Of a DNA stretch of 5,216 nt, positions 4,758 through 5,216 are shown one piece after another; the first letter of the stretch is position 1; every line of letters begins with the position of its first letter. The stretch comes from a bacterium (GTDB lineage Bacteria; Fidelibacterota; UBA2242): contig JAHIOG010000336.1 in NCBI GenBank assembly GCA_018895675.1, positions 1 to 5,216 of the forward strand, written 5' to 3'. The notes under the pieces were generated by a model. The model was given only the letters and a program-made list of their open reading frames with translations, had not been told where the DNA came from and made no database searches. Both the position numbers and the translations under genes were made by a program.

Positions 4758-5216
4758 TTACGATCCATTTTTAACTAATTCCGCATCCAGTTTTGAATTA
4801 AAATTTAAGTTACCCTCCCTCAAATGGTCGAAATAATAGTCATAATCTTCTGGTGTAAGAAAATTAAAATAATATTTAAATTTACTTTGCTGTTCATTCA
4901 AGGTGTCAAAATGTTTTTTCGCTGCCTTATATTTGGCTTTATTTTCATCAGACGGGTCACGTATTTCCTCATCACCTTTGATTTCAACTACCAAAATATT
5001 TTTATTTATTTTGATAAATAAGTCAGGATTAAAACGGCCACGTTTCGGATGTTCACCTTTTCTCCACGCATACTCAATTGGATAAAAATCCTGATCTGTC
5101 GATTTTAGCCAACTATCAACTACTTTTGAATTTTCATACTTAATGAGTTCTCGAACAAATAATCGTTCTGGTTTATGATCGGCAATGATAACGTTCAAAG
5201 GAGTCCTAAAGTTAAA
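4758..5216 (-). CDS. C-terminal part of a type III restriction-like helicase/nuclease (Res), cut by window edge
   Basis: The frame stays open to the window edge. Residues before the possible TTG start at 5198 read FNFRTPL without a stop and fit the family, so this is the 3' end of a longer gene, with 152 codons visible. The text matches the C-terminus of Res subunits of type III restriction systems and related DEAD/DEAH helicases. It has PERLFVRELIK, then VVDSWLKS, IEYAWRKGEHPKRGRFNPD and VVEIKGDEE. The last two form a PD-(D/E)xK nuclease core (Asp59, Glu72 and Lys74 counted from the TTG), which would cut DNA. The helicase domains would lie outside the window to the right. The gene ends at a TAA 147 bases before the membrane protein gene. 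Whether it belongs to a complete restriction-modification system (with a Mod methylase) cannot be told from here. Confidence 0.85.
   Translation of the reverse strand, partial: FNFRTPLNVIIADHKPERLFVRELIKYENSKVVDSWLKSTDQDFYPIEYAWRKGEHPKRGRFNPDLFIKINKNILVVEIKGDEEIRDPSDENKAKYKAAKKHFDTLNEQQSKFKYYFNFLTPEDYDYYFDHLREGNLNFNSKLDAELVKNGS

Noticed and set aside
4824..5085. Two plus-strand frames over the Res-like gene
   Set aside because: They are antisense to conserved PD-(D/E)xK sequence; their hydrophobic look comes from the AT-rich complement.
1..5216. tRNA, rRNA, CRISPR array or riboswitch
   Set aside because: No cloverleaf, rRNA motif, regularly spaced repeats or known leader fold was seen on either strand by eye.

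Overview
All recognisable genes in this window lie on the minus strand, so gene order runs from the right edge to the left. Base composition is moderate and somewhat AT-rich. Ribosome binding sites are Shine-Dalgarno-like and one promoter is sigma70-like, so the source is a bacterium. The content (XdhC, a THEP1-like NTPase, a type III restriction-like tail, a toxin-antitoxin pair, Fic and GxxExxY) fits an environmental, probably anaerobic lineage. I cannot name the phylum from the sequence.

Layout, right to left. (1) 5216-4758: the C-terminal end of a helicase/nuclease of the type III restriction (Res) kind, cut by the window edge. (2) 4610-3984: a seven-segment membrane protein I do not recognise. 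(3) 3956-3228: a promoter, a perfect palindromic operator, an AbrB-type antitoxin and a PIN-family toxin. (4) 3231-3073: a broken copy of the first ~30 codons of xdhC, overlapping the toxin stop by ATGA. (5) 3018-1805: an AT-rich control region and a class II Fic (AMP transferase-type) protein. (6) 1753-1523: a remnant frame whose last ~11 residues match the end of the PIN toxin and which again overlaps xdhC by ATGA. (7) 1526-723: intact xdhC. (8) 713-204: a small P-loop NTPase of the THEP1 type. (9) 185-5: a GxxExxY protein gene broken by a large internal deletion.

The main structural signal is a ~100-bp direct repeat (1459-1558 and 3164-3263, 11 mismatches by eye). It carries the junction between the toxin tail and the xdhC start, and one copy lies on each side of the Fic gene. 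The simplest reading is that a toxin-to-xdhC segment was duplicated, or that xdhC was once directly behind the antitoxin-toxin pair. Fic-containing DNA now sits between one intact toxin with a broken xdhC head and one broken toxin tail with an intact xdhC. Together with the broken GxxExxY gene, this marks an accessory region in which modules are gained and decay around a molybdenum-enzyme maturation pair (xdhC and the NTPase).

Functionally, XdhC and the NTPase look like a two-gene unit for maturing a molybdenum hydroxylase, whose structural genes are not in the window. The antitoxin-toxin pair and Fic are self-contained stress or defence-type modules, and the Res-like tail adds a restriction flavour. 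I found no tRNA, rRNA, CRISPR array or recognisable transposase.
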